Shown: positions 47,694-58,343, counted from the stretch's first letter. The stretch is 64,000 nt of DNA from Methanospirillum hungatei JF-1 (GCF_000013445.1 NC_007796.1:2082936-2146935), one strand, 5' to 3'. Numbers and translations are program-made. The notes: generated by a model from the letters alone, not told the origin.

Positions 47694-48198
47694 CCTGTTT
47701 TGCTTGGAGTCCTGGAGATACCGGGTGCAGCAGGAGAGGTATCCAGAAGAATGCCGGAGGAGGAGGATGCTCCCCCGGGGCGGCAACAGTGGTGCATTAT
47801 TGAACGAGGATAACCAATCCTCCCATCATGGTTGCATGAGGGGGTATTTGAACTTCAGGTAAACAGGGTGAAAGTGAAAAGGGGGGTATGAACGGAGTGA
47901 GCAGCAGGGTAGATCCAGGTGATTGGAGAGCGAATTGAAGTGAATTTCACTTTCGCAAAAACGATTCCGATATTTAAGTATTACTGGCTCGGGTTTTGGA
48001 ATAGTGAAACGGTGAGTTTATAAACGGGGGGACAGGGAGCGGGGCAGTATACCGCTATTCGTGTACTCGATCCCTCGTCAGAAAATCAAGAAACCAGTAT
48101 TCTCTATCCACTACCGAACCAGGTGGAATTCATTATTTTTACTGATGAAAAGGCATATGACCGAGAAAAAGAAAGAGTATACCATAGACAGGGACGAT
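47694..48198. promoter_or_regulatory. Intergenic region with palindrome and TATA-like box
   Basis: No gene is supported here, although the downstream AAA-like frame is open from 48061. A perfect inverted repeat AAGTGAA-T-TTCACTT occupies 47938-47952. GATATTTAAGTATTA near 47970 is a TATA-like box that could serve the rightward AAA-like gene. Confidence 0.4.
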
Positions 48199-49887
48199 AT
48201 GATTCCGAAATTCCGGGTTGGGACTGATGATTTTAAAAAGTTACGCGACGAAGGAGGATATTTCGTTGACAAAACCCTCTTTATCAAAGAGATAATAGAT
48301 GGGAACGAAGTAACCCTCATTCCACGTCCCCGGCGTTTTGGTAAGACCCTCAATATGACGATGCTGCGGTACTTCTTTGAACGATCAGAGGAGAGCCGGG
48401 CCTACCTTTTTGATTCCTGTGCTATTGCTGATTACCCTATGTATATGGAGCATCAGGGACAATATCCGGTAATTTTTTTAAGTTTAAAGGATCTTAAGCG
48501 TGATTCCTATGATCACTTTATCAAGGCAACGAAGGCGGAGATCGGGAGACTATACAGAGAATATTTGCCGATTAGCAAATCCTTACCTGAAGCAAGCAGG
48601 GACCGGTATCTTCGTATTTGTCGGGAGGAGTCACCAGATCATGAACTCTATAACAGTCTGAAAGAACTCATCTCTCACTGTTACTCTTTTTACAAAAAGC
48701 CGGTCATCGTCCTCATCGATGAATATGACACCCCCATGATAGAAGCTTTTTCCAAGGGGTACTATAATGAAATGTCGGATTTCATGCGATCATGGCTTGG
48801 AGCAGGATTAAAACCGGAGCAGGGTCAGGTTCTCTACCGTGCGGTCATCACCGGGATTCTCCGGATAGCCAAAGAGTCCATCTTTTCTGATCTCAACAAT
48901 CTGGATGTCGCAAGCCCGCTTATGATCGGCCCCTATGCAGATAAGTTCGGGTTTACCGAACAGGAGGTTTCCACTATCCTGACCGCATTTGAGGTTGAAA
49001 ATCATGCCGATATCATCAGGGACTGGTATAACGGGTATTCATTCGGTGGTCACACCATATACAACCCCTGGTCTCTCATCAGTTATATTCAGGCAATTCC
49101 AAACCCACCATCTCCGAAATGGCTGAATACTTCTTCGAACGCTCTCGTATATGAAGAACTTGCATCGGGGGGGCTCGAGATAAAACGGGATCTTGAGGTG
49201 TTGCTTTCCGGGGAGGAACTCAGATATCCTCTCAGTGAAAATATCACCTTTGGAGATATCGGGAAAAATCCGGCGAATATCTGGAGTTTACTCTATTATT
49301 CCGGGTATCTGAAGGCAGATGACCCAAAATTTGCAGAGTATGATCCAAATCTTTTAACGTATTCTCTTTCTATTCCAAACCGGGAGATTTTTCTTGCGTA
49401 CCGGCAGTTTGTGAATAGGTTATTTGAAACCAGAACTATGAGTGCCGGGATAAAAGATTTTATCTCCTATTTTCTTGAAAATAAGATTCCTTCTGTCCTT
49501 GAGCAGACGCTTTCCGATCTTACCCTTGGCCTTGTGAGTATGTATGATGTCGCAAAGCTTCCTGAAGCTGTCTTTCATGCTTTCGTTCTTGGTCTACTCG
49601 CAAATCTTCGGAATGTGTATGAGATCAGATCCAATGTCGAAGCGGGATATGGCAGGGCCGACATCCTCATGATCCCAAAGACCGGGACATATTCAATCGG
49701 GTACATTATCGAATGTAAGAGTGTAAAAAAAGAGGGAGACGGAGAGAAAGCAGCAGCGGATGGTTTGGCTCAGATACGGGAGAAGGAGTATATGGCTGCT
49801 TTGGTGAATGCAGGGGTACCCCTAGAGAAGATAGTAAAACTTGCCGTTACGTTGCAGGGAAAGAGGGTAACGGTGAAAAAAGAGTAA
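48199..49887 (+). CDS. AAA-ATPase-like protein with C-terminal PD-(D/E)XK nuclease domain (copy 2)
   Basis: 562 residues from the ATG at 48199 (MIPKFRVGTDDFKKL), which aligns with the start of the paralogue at 3916-5634. The frame is open back to a GTG at 48061, with ATGs at 48145 and 48157. It shares PRPRRFGKTLNMTM, VIVLIDEYDTPM and the near-identical middle GPYADKFGFTE with copy 1. The nuclease end has GRADILMIPK and GYIIECKSVK, so Asp and E-x-K are present. Function is unknown. It sits between the replication module and the defence genes. Confidence 0.85.
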   Translation: MIPKFRVGTDDFKKLRDEGGYFVDKTLFIKEIIDGNEVTLIPRPRRFGKTLNMTMLRYFFERSEESRAYLFDSCAIADYPMYMEHQGQYPVIFLSLKDLKRDSYDHFIKATKAEIGRLYREYLPISKSLPEASRDRYLRICREESPDHELYNSLKELISHCYSFYKKPVIVLIDEYDTPMIEAFSKGYYNEMSDFMRSWLGAGLKPEQGQVLYRAVITGILRIAKESIFSDLNNLDVASPLMIGPYADKFGFTEQEVSTILTAFEVENHADIIRDWYNGYSFGGHTIYNPWSLISYIQAIPNPPSPKWLNTSSNALVYEELASGGLEIKRDLEVLLSGEELRYPLSENITFGDIGKNPANIWSLLYYSGYLKADDPKFAEYDPNLLTYSLSIPNREIFLAYRQFVNRLFETRTMSAGIKDFISYFLENKIPSVLEQTLSDLTLGLVSMYDVAKLPEAVFHAFVLGLLANLRNVYEIRSNVEAGYGRADILMIPKTGTYSIGYIIECKSVKKEGDGEKAAADGLAQIREKEYMAALVNAGVPLEKIVKLAVTLQGKRVTVKKE

Positions 49888-50092
49888 ATCCCAAAGGAAC
49901 CGGAACAGAGTTACAAGTATTCGATATCTCCGCCACATTCAATGCCCCATGAAAAATTGGTTTTCTCTGGTCGAAAAAGATTTTCCCGTTTTTATGGGAA
50001 ATTTGCGGGGTAATTTCATCCCCTTATCCCTTCATTTTATTTTGGATCTTCCCCTTCAATCGTATCATATCCCGGTCATTCTTATTCAGTGC

Positions 50093-50905
50093 TCATCCCG
50101 TATTCACGGACTCCAGTGCTTCGGAATACCTTGAGAGTTCGTAGAGGATATCAGCCCGAACCTTCCAGACCTCTGCATCATCAGGTGTCATGGTGATTAT
50201 CAGATCAAATAATTCGAGAGATTCTTCATAGTCTCCCTGAGAGATCAACAGATCAGCAAGTCTCATATAGACCTCGGGATCTTCCAATCCGAGTTCTATT
50301 GAACGGAAATATGCCTCAATTGCCTTTTCTGATTCACCGATCATCTCGTAGCAATCCCCAAGATTATCCCAGATTGCAGGTTCTTCTGGATTTAATTCAA
50401 TCTCCCTCCAGAACATATGCCTTTCCGAGAAAACAGGAGAAATGTGGGTTGTGAGGATGCTCCTTTGCACCAGAGGAGAGGATCTCTATTGCCTTTTTAA
50501 TCTCTCCGATCTCTAGTGCAAAAATCCCCGGTAATATTTTCCTCCCTCCTGATTCTGCTCCTCTTTTGTGAGGGATGATAGAACTTTTTTGGCTTCCTCA
50601 TATTTTCCATGCCTTGAAACCATCTCAACTGTTTCAATACCCCTTATTTCAGAGGTTTTGAGAAGAAAAATGATCCTATTACTACAGGCCTCGACTTCAT
50701 CCCATATCCCCAGATTATGAAGGCAGATAAGCCTCTGCTCAAGAATTTTTATATTATCAGGATCTTTTTCAAGAACCATGTCAATACAAGTCATGAGATC
50801 AGATGGTGCGAGTATATGACTCAATGCTTCAAGGTATGAAGGAATATTCTGGCCGCTATTCCCTTTTAATCCGAAAACCTTCTCAAATGCGAAAACCGCA
50901 ATTAT
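50093..50905 (-). pseudogene. Tetratricopeptide-repeat protein gene with frameshifts
   Basis: TPR-like coding sequence is spread over three frames. 50513-50824 gives VLEKDPDNIKILEQRLICLH and ends after KYYRGFLH. A second frame continues as FALEIGEIKKAIEILSSGAK to VLEGD. A third (50093-50470) has LNPEEPAIWDNLGDCYEM and ALESVNTG. Coding-like sequence upstream to about 50905 lacks a start. At least two breaks make it a pseudogene, unless the breaks are sequencing errors. Confidence 0.6.
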
Positions 50906-50953
50906 TGACCATTTTTAGTTTTTTCAATCTGGTCAAACCATAAAAGAGGTTCT

Positions 50954-51547
50954 TCAAACGGGGTTATACCTTTCCAGAGCTACTATTGCTCTATGAAGAC
51001 TCTTTGAATGCAACCGTGCGATGTGGGGATCCCAATATCTTGCAACAAAATTACATAATACCAGATTGTATCCCTTTCCAATCTTTGCTGACGTTCCTAT
51101 CTCTGGGAGGATCTCCTCTTGAATTATTTTAGGAGCTGTTTTTTTTATCATTGTGAACAAAAACTTTTTCCCATCTTCTGTAGCATCGGCCCCATTTGGA
51201 ATAGTATACTGGCAACGAAATTGTTTTGGAAAATTAACTATATCTGCGTATACCCAGGATTCTACTTCTGGTACTGCAATTCTGAAAATTAGATTTGGAT
51301 TTTTATCTCCGGTCAGCCATGTCTGGATTTTTAATGGTGCACAAGGAGCGGTGTCAAGATCTGTGAGAATAAAATACGGCATTATTTTTGACGCTTCATG
51401 GAAATTATGAATCCTCTTTTTGATATAACCAAAGCCATTTCCCGGAAAAAAAGTGCCGGGATAAAATTTTTCCCCAAACATCGCCAAAATCCTCAGCATA
51501 ACTGCTTTTTGCAGTTCATCTTCGTAAACAAGGTTTATTGATATCAT
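50954..51547 (-). CDS. TOPRIM-like putative nuclease paired with an ABC-type ATPase
   Basis: A 197-residue protein starting MISINLVYEDELQKAVMLRI, with an early Glu, then PYFILTDLDTAPCAP (D-x-D) and FRIAVPEVESWVYADIVNF. An early Glu plus DLD fits a TOPRIM fold like those of OLD-type nucleases and related small families (DUF4276-like). It is encoded five bases after the ATPase gene, so the two probably form a complex. The family identity is by pattern only. Confidence 0.6.
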   Translation of the reverse strand: MISINLVYEDELQKAVMLRILAMFGEKFYPGTFFPGNGFGYIKKRIHNFHEASKIMPYFILTDLDTAPCAPLKIQTWLTGDKNPNLIFRIAVPEVESWVYADIVNFPKQFRCQYTIPNGADATEDGKKFLFTMIKKTAPKIIQEEILPEIGTSAKIGKGYNLVLCNFVARYWDPHIARLHSKSLHRAIVALERYNPV

Positions 51548-51552
51548 TTTAA

Positions 51553-52722
51553 TTAGACATGAAAGAACTCTTCGAGATACGCCTGTTTCATACTTTCAGG
51601 TGCAGTGTATTGAAGAATTATATCACTTATGGGAAAACCCGATTCTAACAATCCACGAATTTCTGTATTGCATGAGGCTAATACTGCCTCAGAACTTTCA
51701 TTGCCTGGTTTTAGAATTATCACTTCTTCTGCACTGATACTCTTATCCCATATAAGATCGGCACTATGAGTACTGATAAAAACTTGTCTCTTTCTCCGTG
51801 TAGCTTTATCCAGTTCATACATAATTTTTGGAAGTTCACGAACTATTGCTGTATTTAGGGATAACTCAGGCTCTTCCAGTAGTAAAGGAGAATCTCTGGG
51901 TTCAAGGAGTGACCATAGTAAGCCAATTAATCGAAGTGTCCCATCAGAAAACTGTTCTTCCTGTTGTTTTCCGGCTCTGGGTCTCCAATGTTCATATCTG
52001 GCTTCCAAGTGAGGTATTCCAAATTTATCGGTTGTGAATGAGAGTTCTGTGAGATGAGGGACAAGAATTCTTAATCTTTTCTCGATATTTTTAAGACGTG
52101 AATTTCTCGTATTTTCCGGGGTTTTCGCGAGGAGTTCCAAAAAATTTCGGCCATACGGATCATCCGGTAGATTGGGGCCAGTAAAAGCCTGAGGATGACG
52201 GATTAGTTGCGGGACAATATGGAAATACCTGATATCACTTAAAAAGGATGCAAGCACTCTGAATTTTCCATTCGCTGATGTCTGCTCAAGATGAGTTTGA
52301 GACAGGAGGGTTTCATCTTTTAGGTCATCAACATCAGGTCTGGATAGAATAGTCTCTCCATTTTTTATGACGATCTCATAACTTACACAGGGATCATGCT
52401 TTCCATGAGGTTGTCTGTTAATTCCCAGACGATATATCCAGTTTACTGGTGTTTCACCTGGTTCTTCGATATGAACCTCTATTTCTATCTGTGAATTTGT
52501 TCTTGCTGCAAGGCATCGGAGTTTGGATATACCACCTCTCCGCTCCAAGGCATCAAAGAGACTTCCTCCTTGCTTGGATATATCATGAAGAAACCTGAAT
52601 ACATCTAAAAAATTAGATTTTCCTGATGCATTCGGACCTACAATGAACATCCGGGATTGAAATGAGATATCAACACTGGAGAAATTTTTCCAGTTTTTCA
52701 GTAATAGACGTTTAATCATCAT
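51553..52722 (-). CDS. ABC-type/AAA_21 ATPase (OLD/RecF-like)
   Basis: A 389-residue ATPase: FIVGPNASGKSNFLD (Walker A, about residue 30), EEQFSDGTLRLIGLLW (ABC signature), LLLEEPELSLN (Walker B) and VFISTHSADLI (switch His). It belongs to the AAA_21/AAA15 group found in OLD, PARIS and similar defence modules. The next gene, on the same strand, is a TOPRIM-like protein. BREX genes lie about 1.5 kb away. Confidence 0.8.
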   Translation of the reverse strand: MMIKRLLLKNWKNFSSVDISFQSRMFIVGPNASGKSNFLDVFRFLHDISKQGGSLFDALERRGGISKLRCLAARTNSQIEIEVHIEEPGETPVNWIYRLGINRQPHGKHDPCVSYEIVIKNGETILSRPDVDDLKDETLLSQTHLEQTSANGKFRVLASFLSDIRYFHIVPQLIRHPQAFTGPNLPDDPYGRNFLELLAKTPENTRNSRLKNIEKRLRILVPHLTELSFTTDKFGIPHLEARYEHWRPRAGKQQEEQFSDGTLRLIGLLWSLLEPRDSPLLLEEPELSLNTAIVRELPKIMYELDKATRRKRQVFISTHSADLIWDKSISAEEVIILKPGNESSEAVLASCNTEIRGLLESGFPISDIILQYTAPESMKQAYLEEFFHV

Positions 52723-52905
52723 GTTATAATCCCAATCCCTTCTTATACATAATTCATTCGAAAATTGATTAATCCTTTCGGCAGTGAAGGGGTTGAGGAA
52801 GGCTCTGTCATCACTTTTTAAAATATCTTGAACTTCATGATATAATCCCGCTCACCGAACTGAAAATGGAGGGCGAAATATTTCGGTGATATCTCGGTGC
52901 TCCAA

Positions 52906-53400
52906 TTATTCCCGCCATTCATCATGTCCTAACGGTGCCTCGTTCAGTTCATCCCGGTACGTCTGCCACCGGGGCATATGATGCGTAAGAATTTCTCGAA
53001 ACCGATCATTATGCCGTTTTTCAATCAGATGAGCCATCTCATGCAGGACGATATAATCAATACATCGTTCCGGTTTTTTGATCATCTCCAGATTTATTAG
53101 TATTCTTCCGGCCTTCGGGTTACAACTCCCCCATCTGGTCTTCATTTTCCGGACACCAAAGGCTTTGACCGTTACCCCAAGGTCCGTTTCCCATTTTTCT
53201 ATACGAGCAGCAACTATCTTTTTGAGTTCATCACGATACCATTCGGTGAGGATCTTTTCTCTTCTTTCAGCGGTAGATCCCGGACGGACAAACAGGATCA
53301 TCCCTTTCGACTTGTGGATCGATATCCCCTGTTTTCCTTTCTCTTCCTGAATTGAGAGAAGATATCGTTTTCCCAGGTAGTAATGACTCTCACGGGAGAC
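52906..53400 (-). pseudogene. YgjP-like zinc metallopeptidase, 5' end lost
   Basis: The frame holds HEMAHLIEKRHNDRF (HExxH plus third His), TRWGSCN and RILINLEMIKKPERCIDYIV, all typical of the YgjP/DUF45 family. It is open upstream without a start to about 53400 and still reads SHYYLGKRYLLSIQEEKG, an internal part of that family. The first roughly 80 residues are missing where an IS4 remnant begins, so the gene is truncated; an internal GTG/ATG start would give 131 residues. Confidence 0.7.
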
Positions 53401-53404
53401 ATAT

Positions 53405-53567
53405 TTATGATTTATACCGATTTCGTTGGGTGATTGAACTTATTTTTAAGGATTTAAAAGGGGATTACAAACTTGGAAAAATGTTTCTCAGAAATGAGCC
53501 AATGGCGTTTATTCACATTTATTCCATGTTACTACGGTTTATTATTAGCAGAGATCTGTTTGCCTGA
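53405..53567 (+). mobile_element. IS4-family transposase C-terminal remnant
   Basis: About 54 codons reading YRFRWVIELIFKDLKGDYKL, then GKMFLRNEPMAF and ending SRDLFA. The Y-R-x-R-W-x-I-E-L-x-F-K motif with the catalytic Glu is diagnostic of IS4-type transposases. Only the end survives. It abuts the truncated YgjP gene. Confidence 0.75.
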
Positions 53568-54212
53568 ATTATATCTACGTCTCGAAAAAATGATAAAGGA
53601 AAATTTACCCCGATGTTATGGTCAAAAGTATTTTAAGAGAAAGGATTAGAGTTTTTGAGTGTTTTGAATCAAAATTTATTTGGCAAAGGGAACATAAACA
53701 AACGATGGGATAAATTAGAGAGATCACTGCGGCACCTTGCAAAATGCCGCAACATAAACGAAACTCTCTCATTGAAATTTTCTGAAATTTTTTAGGTCTT
53801 TATCTTCGGATCGATGGTCTAAAGGAGGGTTATGTACTATTAGTTATCGTTAAAATATCAGAAAATACTCGTAATTCTCTCTTTTTTTCTAATGTCTCTT
53901 TAAAGTTTCAATAATTGTAGTTTAGACCACGATAATAAGAGATTTGCACGTCGGGGTTAAAGAAATGGATCAGAGAAGTGTCTCTAGATTCAGGATATAA
54001 TATACAATGTATTACGAATTATTGAAAAATTATGCCTCAAGATCTGGATTAATCTACAAAGCTGTCTTGCATGGAGCTCTATTCTTCTTCGATCTGTTCT
54101 TGACTCATTTTTGAATGGAGTGATCAGTACGTGGGAGAAAAGGGATGAAGTATACATTTCACAATCTATATTTATAAGTAAATTCTAACGATTCTTTGAT
54201 TGGACTTCATAT
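53568..54212 (+). promoter_or_regulatory. Region upstream of brxB, no brxA found
   Basis: About 645 AT-rich bases with no convincing gene. A BREX type 1 locus normally has brxA here; none is seen. TATATTTATAAG at 54168-54179 is a good archaeal TATA box 34-45 bases before the brxB ATG. Confidence 0.5.
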
Positions 54213-54791
54213 ATGAATACTGAGGCCCGGATGGAACTTCTCAAAGGGAAAATCGTTCGTGAGGATTTTTTAAAAGCAAGAGGGCTCGGGAATGAGATCC
54301 CCTTTTGGATATTTGATTACCCGCCGGAAGATGAACATTTTGTCAGATATTCGATACGGAAGATTCAGGAAAAACTGACTTCTCGCTCTATTCATTATAT
54401 GGAGATAGATCTGTATGAATTATGTCTAGAGATCATTGAGAGCAAAATATCATCAGATAAGATCAATGAATTTGAGAAGAATAAAGGGTCGGATAAATTA
54501 TTAAAAAAATTGCAGATTATTCTGAAACCAGAGAATTTAAAGAATGAGATTCAGCAGAGAGTTGTTTCAGAGGACGCTTTTGAGTTGATATTACTTACCG
54601 GGATAGGAAAAGCCTGGCCACTTATAAGGCTCCACTCTATTCTCAACAATCTTCAACCGGTTCTGGGAAATATTCCGTTATTAGCCTTTTACCCCGGTGA
54701 GTATACCAATTCGGAGTTGAGTCTTTTCAGGAAATTCAAAGATGCAAATTATTACCGGGCGTTTCGGATGATTGACGAAGGAACTGCATAA
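54213..54791 (+). CDS. brxB: BREX protein BrxB (DUF1788)
   Basis: A 192-residue protein with the DUF1788 plan: FWIFDYPPEDEHFVRYSIRK early, FELILLTGIGKAWPLIRLHS in the middle, and PLLAFYPGEYTNSELSLF with NYYRAFRM at the end. BrxB is a core protein of BREX type 1, the phage-exclusion system that methylates host DNA. It is followed 13 bases later by brxC and preceded by a TATA box. Length is normal. Confidence 0.85.
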   Translation: MNTEARMELLKGKIVREDFLKARGLGNEIPFWIFDYPPEDEHFVRYSIRKIQEKLTSRSIHYMEIDLYELCLEIIESKISSDKINEFEKNKGSDKLLKKLQIILKPENLKNEIQQRVVSEDAFELILLTGIGKAWPLIRLHSILNNLQPVLGNIPLLAFYPGEYTNSELSLFRKFKDANYYRAFRMIDEGTA

Positions 54792-54804
54792 AGGGAGATG
54801 TAAT

Positions 54805-57800
54805 ATGGAGCCGAAGATTCAGGATTTATTTATCAATGATATTACACGAGAGATTAATGGTGTCATCAAGGTCGATCAGGAGGATGATCAGAATGTATTT
54901 ACTGAACTTGATGAGTATGTGGTCACGAAGGAATCGCTCAAATACATTGATACCTTCTTTCAGCGGTATGCATCAGCTCTTGATTCTCCTACTGATAAGA
55001 CCGGGGTCTGGATATCAGGTGATTTCGGATCCGGGAAGTCTCACTTTCTGAAGATTCTCTCATACCTTCTTGAGAACCGGAAGGTTTTCGGAAAGAGTGC
55101 ACTTGAGTTTTTTCAGTCAAAGATCTCTGACTCTGATATTTTAACTACAATAGAGAAGTCTGTCAGGACCGGGACAAAGGATGTTATCCTCTTTAATATT
55201 GATTCAAAGTCAGGGGAGACGGGAGAGAGGATTGTCGATATCCTAATGCGGGTATTTAATGAGAAGAGAGGGTATTTTCCTGATGTCTTCTGGATTGCGG
55301 AGCTCGAAGAGAGGCTTGAAGAGAAGGGGCTGTATCAGAAGTTTAAGGATGCAATAGCAGAGATCTCAGGAGAACCCTGGGAAGAGGTCAGAACCCGGTA
55401 TTCTTTTGAGCAGGATGTTATTATTGAAGCCCTGGATCGGTGTTTGTTTCAGAGTAAGGAGTCCTCTGAACGGATGTTTGAATCTGATGGGCAGAATTAT
55501 ATTCTCACGCCGGAGAAGTTTGCACAGAAGGTTAAAACCTATTGTGAGGCTCGGGGGAGAGATCATCAGGTGGTCTTCCTGATTGATGAGATTGGGCAGT
55601 ATATCGGTGATAACAGCCAGCTGATGCTGAACCTGCAGACGGTAGCTGAGGAACTCGGGACAATCCTTAAGGGAAAGGCATGGATTATCGTTACATCACA
55701 GGCTGATATTGAGACTGCCTTAAAGGCGATGAAAGGAAAAGAGGTGAAACAGGACTTTTCCAAAATTCAGGCCAGGTTTGATACCCGTGTCAGTCTTTCC
55801 AGTGCAAATGTTGACGAGGTTATCAAGAAGAGGATACTGAAGAAGAAAGAGGAGTATACCGAGATGCTCTCTCTCTTTTATGAGGAGAAGAAGACCATAT
55901 TAAAGAATCTTATCTCGTTCTCAGGGGGAGCGGAGATGAAGAATTACCGGGATGGTGATGATTTTACCTCGGTGTATCCGTTTGTTCCCTATCAGTTTAT
56001 CGTCCTGCAGAAGGTGTTTGAGAAGATCCGGACGACCGGGTTTACCGGGAAACATCTGGCCAAGGGTGAGCGGTCCATGCTCAATGCATACAAGGAGGCA
56101 GCAGAGCGGTACGGGTCTTCTGATCTTGGAACTTTGGTGCCCTTTTATTCCTTTTATGATACGATAGAGAGTTTTCTTGATCCCATTATTAAGCGGACGA
56201 TCACCCAGGCGGGGGATAATGAACATCTTGAGGAGTTTGACTGTCTCCTGCTCAAGACGCTCTTTATGATCCGCCATGTACAGGAGTTACCAAAAAATCT
56301 TGATAATATTATTGTCCTTTCATTGTCCAGCGTTGATGAGGATAAGTTACAGCTTCGGGAACGGGTTATTGCTTCTTTGAACCGGCTTGAACGGGAGACC
56401 CTTATTAGTAAGTCCGGTGATAACTTCTATTTCCTGACGAATGAGGAGCAGGAGATCAACAGGGAGATTAAACAGATTGATATTGACCGTCATCTGATTG
56501 TGCAGGAGATCTTTGATCAGGTGTTTACGTCCAATTCCATCTGTCAGAAGTCATATGGCGAGTATAAGTTCAATAAGTCGGTTGATGACAAGGTATCCTC
56601 CTCTTCTGATGCAGATCTGACGATCCGGTTTCTGACTCCGCTTGCTGATGAGTATGTCAGAGGGAGCGGTCAGCAGTCTCTTGGCGGGGAGAATTTGAGT
56701 AATATTGACTCGAAAGATACGCTTCTTTTTATCTTTCCGGAAGAGAGTGGATTTGTCGGGCAGATTCAGGGGTATCTTCAAATTGAGAAATTTCTAAAGC
56801 AGACCCGGTCGAACCGGAATGATGAGCTGATGAAGAAATATCTTATTGAGAAGCAGCAGGAAGCAGCGTCCCTGAAGGAATCGTCTATCTCTGCTATTCA
56901 TGAGGGGGTGAAAGATGCCCGGGTTTTTGTTGATGGCATTGAGGTTTCCCTTTCGTCTGGAAGTCCGAAGGAACTGGTACGGGATGGATTTGAGCGACTC
57001 ATCAAGGCTGTTTATCATAAATCCCATTATGTGAACCAAGAGTTTGCGTCTGATTCGGATGTTCTCCGGGTGCTGAAATCGGCTGATCTTACACAGTTCG
57101 GAGTGAGCACGTCTGAAGTGAATCATCTGGCTTTACAGGAGATGCATGACTACATCAGTGTGAAGGATGAGAAGAAGGTACCGGTGGTGATGAGTGAACT
57201 TATCTCTCATTTCTCCAGAAAGCCCTATGGCTGGAAGGTGATGACAATATCCGGTCTTCTTGCCATGCTCTACAAGGGTGATGATATCAGGCTCCGGTAT
57301 CAGCGGGCGTATCTTGCTCATAATCCGGAGGATATTGCCAGATATATCACCAGAAAGGAGAATTTCGATAAGATTGTCATTGAACTGAAGAAGAAGACGT
57401 CTGCAGAGATTATTCAGAATGTGAAGGCATTGCTTCGTGATGTCTATGATATTTCTGCTCTTCCGGAAAAGGAGCAGGAGATCTCTGATCTCATCCGGTC
57501 TACCCTTGATGAGAAGAAAGGGGAACTCGCTGCTGATCTGGCCCGGTATTCTGAAGAGCCACGGTATCCTGGCAGGAAACGAATTGAGCCATATCTGACC
57601 ATGATAAAAGAGATCCTCTCCATCTCTGATCCGACCGCATTTCTTGAGAAACTGTCAGAGGATAAGGATACTCTTGCAGATATGGCTCATGAGGCAGGTG
57701 TGGCGGTACAGTTCTTTGAAGGGAATCAGAAGGATATCTTCAAGAGGGTGCTTGATAAGATTGACGGGTATCACCGAAACTCCCAATTTTTAGATGATTC

Positions 57801-58341
57801 GGCACAGGAGAGCCTGCAGGAGTTGGACCGGATCATAAAGGCTGATAATCCTTATTCTGATATCAAAAAGCTTCCTCAACTGGAGAGTGTGATTGAGGGA
57901 TCTCTCGCAGTATCACGTGAGCGGTTACAGGAAGAACTGAAGAATTCTGCTGATCAGTTCAAACAGAAGATAGATAGAAAGTTCAGTTATTCGGATGAGT
58001 ACAAGGAGTCAATAGCACCTCTAGTCAGGGAGACGTTTGATGGTTCTGTAAGCCGGGCACTGAATTCGAACGATTGTTCTCATCTTAAGTTGGCGGCATC
58101 AAATCTCTCTAATCTCTATATCCGGGCCTGTAAAACTACGGAAGAGAAGATTAAAAAAATTATCGAGAACGAACCAGATATTAATCCGGTCCCGGTACGA
58201 TCAAACCATGTCATCAATTCAACCGATTTCTTCAGGACTAATACTGTCATTGAGAATGAGGAGGATCTTGAGCGGTATCTGGCGGGTATCAGGGTGAAGC
58301 TTCGGGAGATACTCAAAGATAAGAACATCGAGGTGATCTGA
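54805..58341 (+). CDS. brxC: BREX ATPase BrxC
   Basis: 1178 residues from the ATG at 54805 (MEPKIQDLFINDITREING), which follows GGGAGA; the open frame reaches back to 54772. WISGDFGSGKSHFLKILS is Walker A and VVFLIDEIGQYI is Walker B. The long helical C-terminus and length are typical of BrxC (PglY-like, DUF499-related). It is thought to power assembly of the BREX complex. It ends three bases before pglX. Confidence 0.9.
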   Translation: MEPKIQDLFINDITREINGVIKVDQEDDQNVFTELDEYVVTKESLKYIDTFFQRYASALDSPTDKTGVWISGDFGSGKSHFLKILSYLLENRKVFGKSALEFFQSKISDSDILTTIEKSVRTGTKDVILFNIDSKSGETGERIVDILMRVFNEKRGYFPDVFWIAELEERLEEKGLYQKFKDAIAEISGEPWEEVRTRYSFEQDVIIEALDRCLFQSKESSERMFESDGQNYILTPEKFAQKVKTYCEARGRDHQVVFLIDEIGQYIGDNSQLMLNLQTVAEELGTILKGKAWIIVTSQADIETALKAMKGKEVKQDFSKIQARFDTRVSLSSANVDEVIKKRILKKKEEYTEMLSLFYEEKKTILKNLISFSGGAEMKNYRDGDDFTSVYPFVPYQFIVLQKVFEKIRTTGFTGKHLAKGERSMLNAYKEAAERYGSSDLGTLVPFYSFYDTIESFLDPIIKRTITQAGDNEHLEEFDCLLLKTLFMIRHVQELPKNLDNIIVLSLSSVDEDKLQLRERVIASLNRLERETLISKSGDNFYFLTNEEQEINREIKQIDIDRHLIVQEIFDQVFTSNSICQKSYGEYKFNKSVDDKVSSSSDADLTIRFLTPLADEYVRGSGQQSLGGENLSNIDSKDTLLFIFPEESGFVGQIQGYLQIEKFLKQTRSNRNDELMKKYLIEKQQEAASLKESSISAIHEGVKDARVFVDGIEVSLSSGSPKELVRDGFERLIKAVYHKSHYVNQEFASDSDVLRVLKSADLTQFGVSTSEVNHLALQEMHDYISVKDEKKVPVVMSELISHFSRKPYGWKVMTISGLLAMLYKGDDIRLRYQRAYLAHNPEDIARYITRKENFDKIVIELKKKTSAEIIQNVKALLRDVYDISALPEKEQEISDLIRSTLDEKKGELAADLARYSEEPRYPGRKRIEPYLTMIKEILSISDPTAFLEKLSEDKDTLADMAHEAGVAVQFFEGNQKDIFKRVLDKIDGYHRNSQFLDDSAQESLQELDRIIKADNPYSDIKKLPQLESVIEGSLAVSRERLQEELKNSADQFKQKIDRKFSYSDEYKESIAPLVRETFDGSVSRALNSNDCSHLKLAASNLSNLYIRACKTTEEKIKKIIENEPDINPVPVRSNHVINSTDFFRTNTVIENEEDLERYLAGIRVKLREILKDKNIEVI

Positions 58342-58343
58342 TC

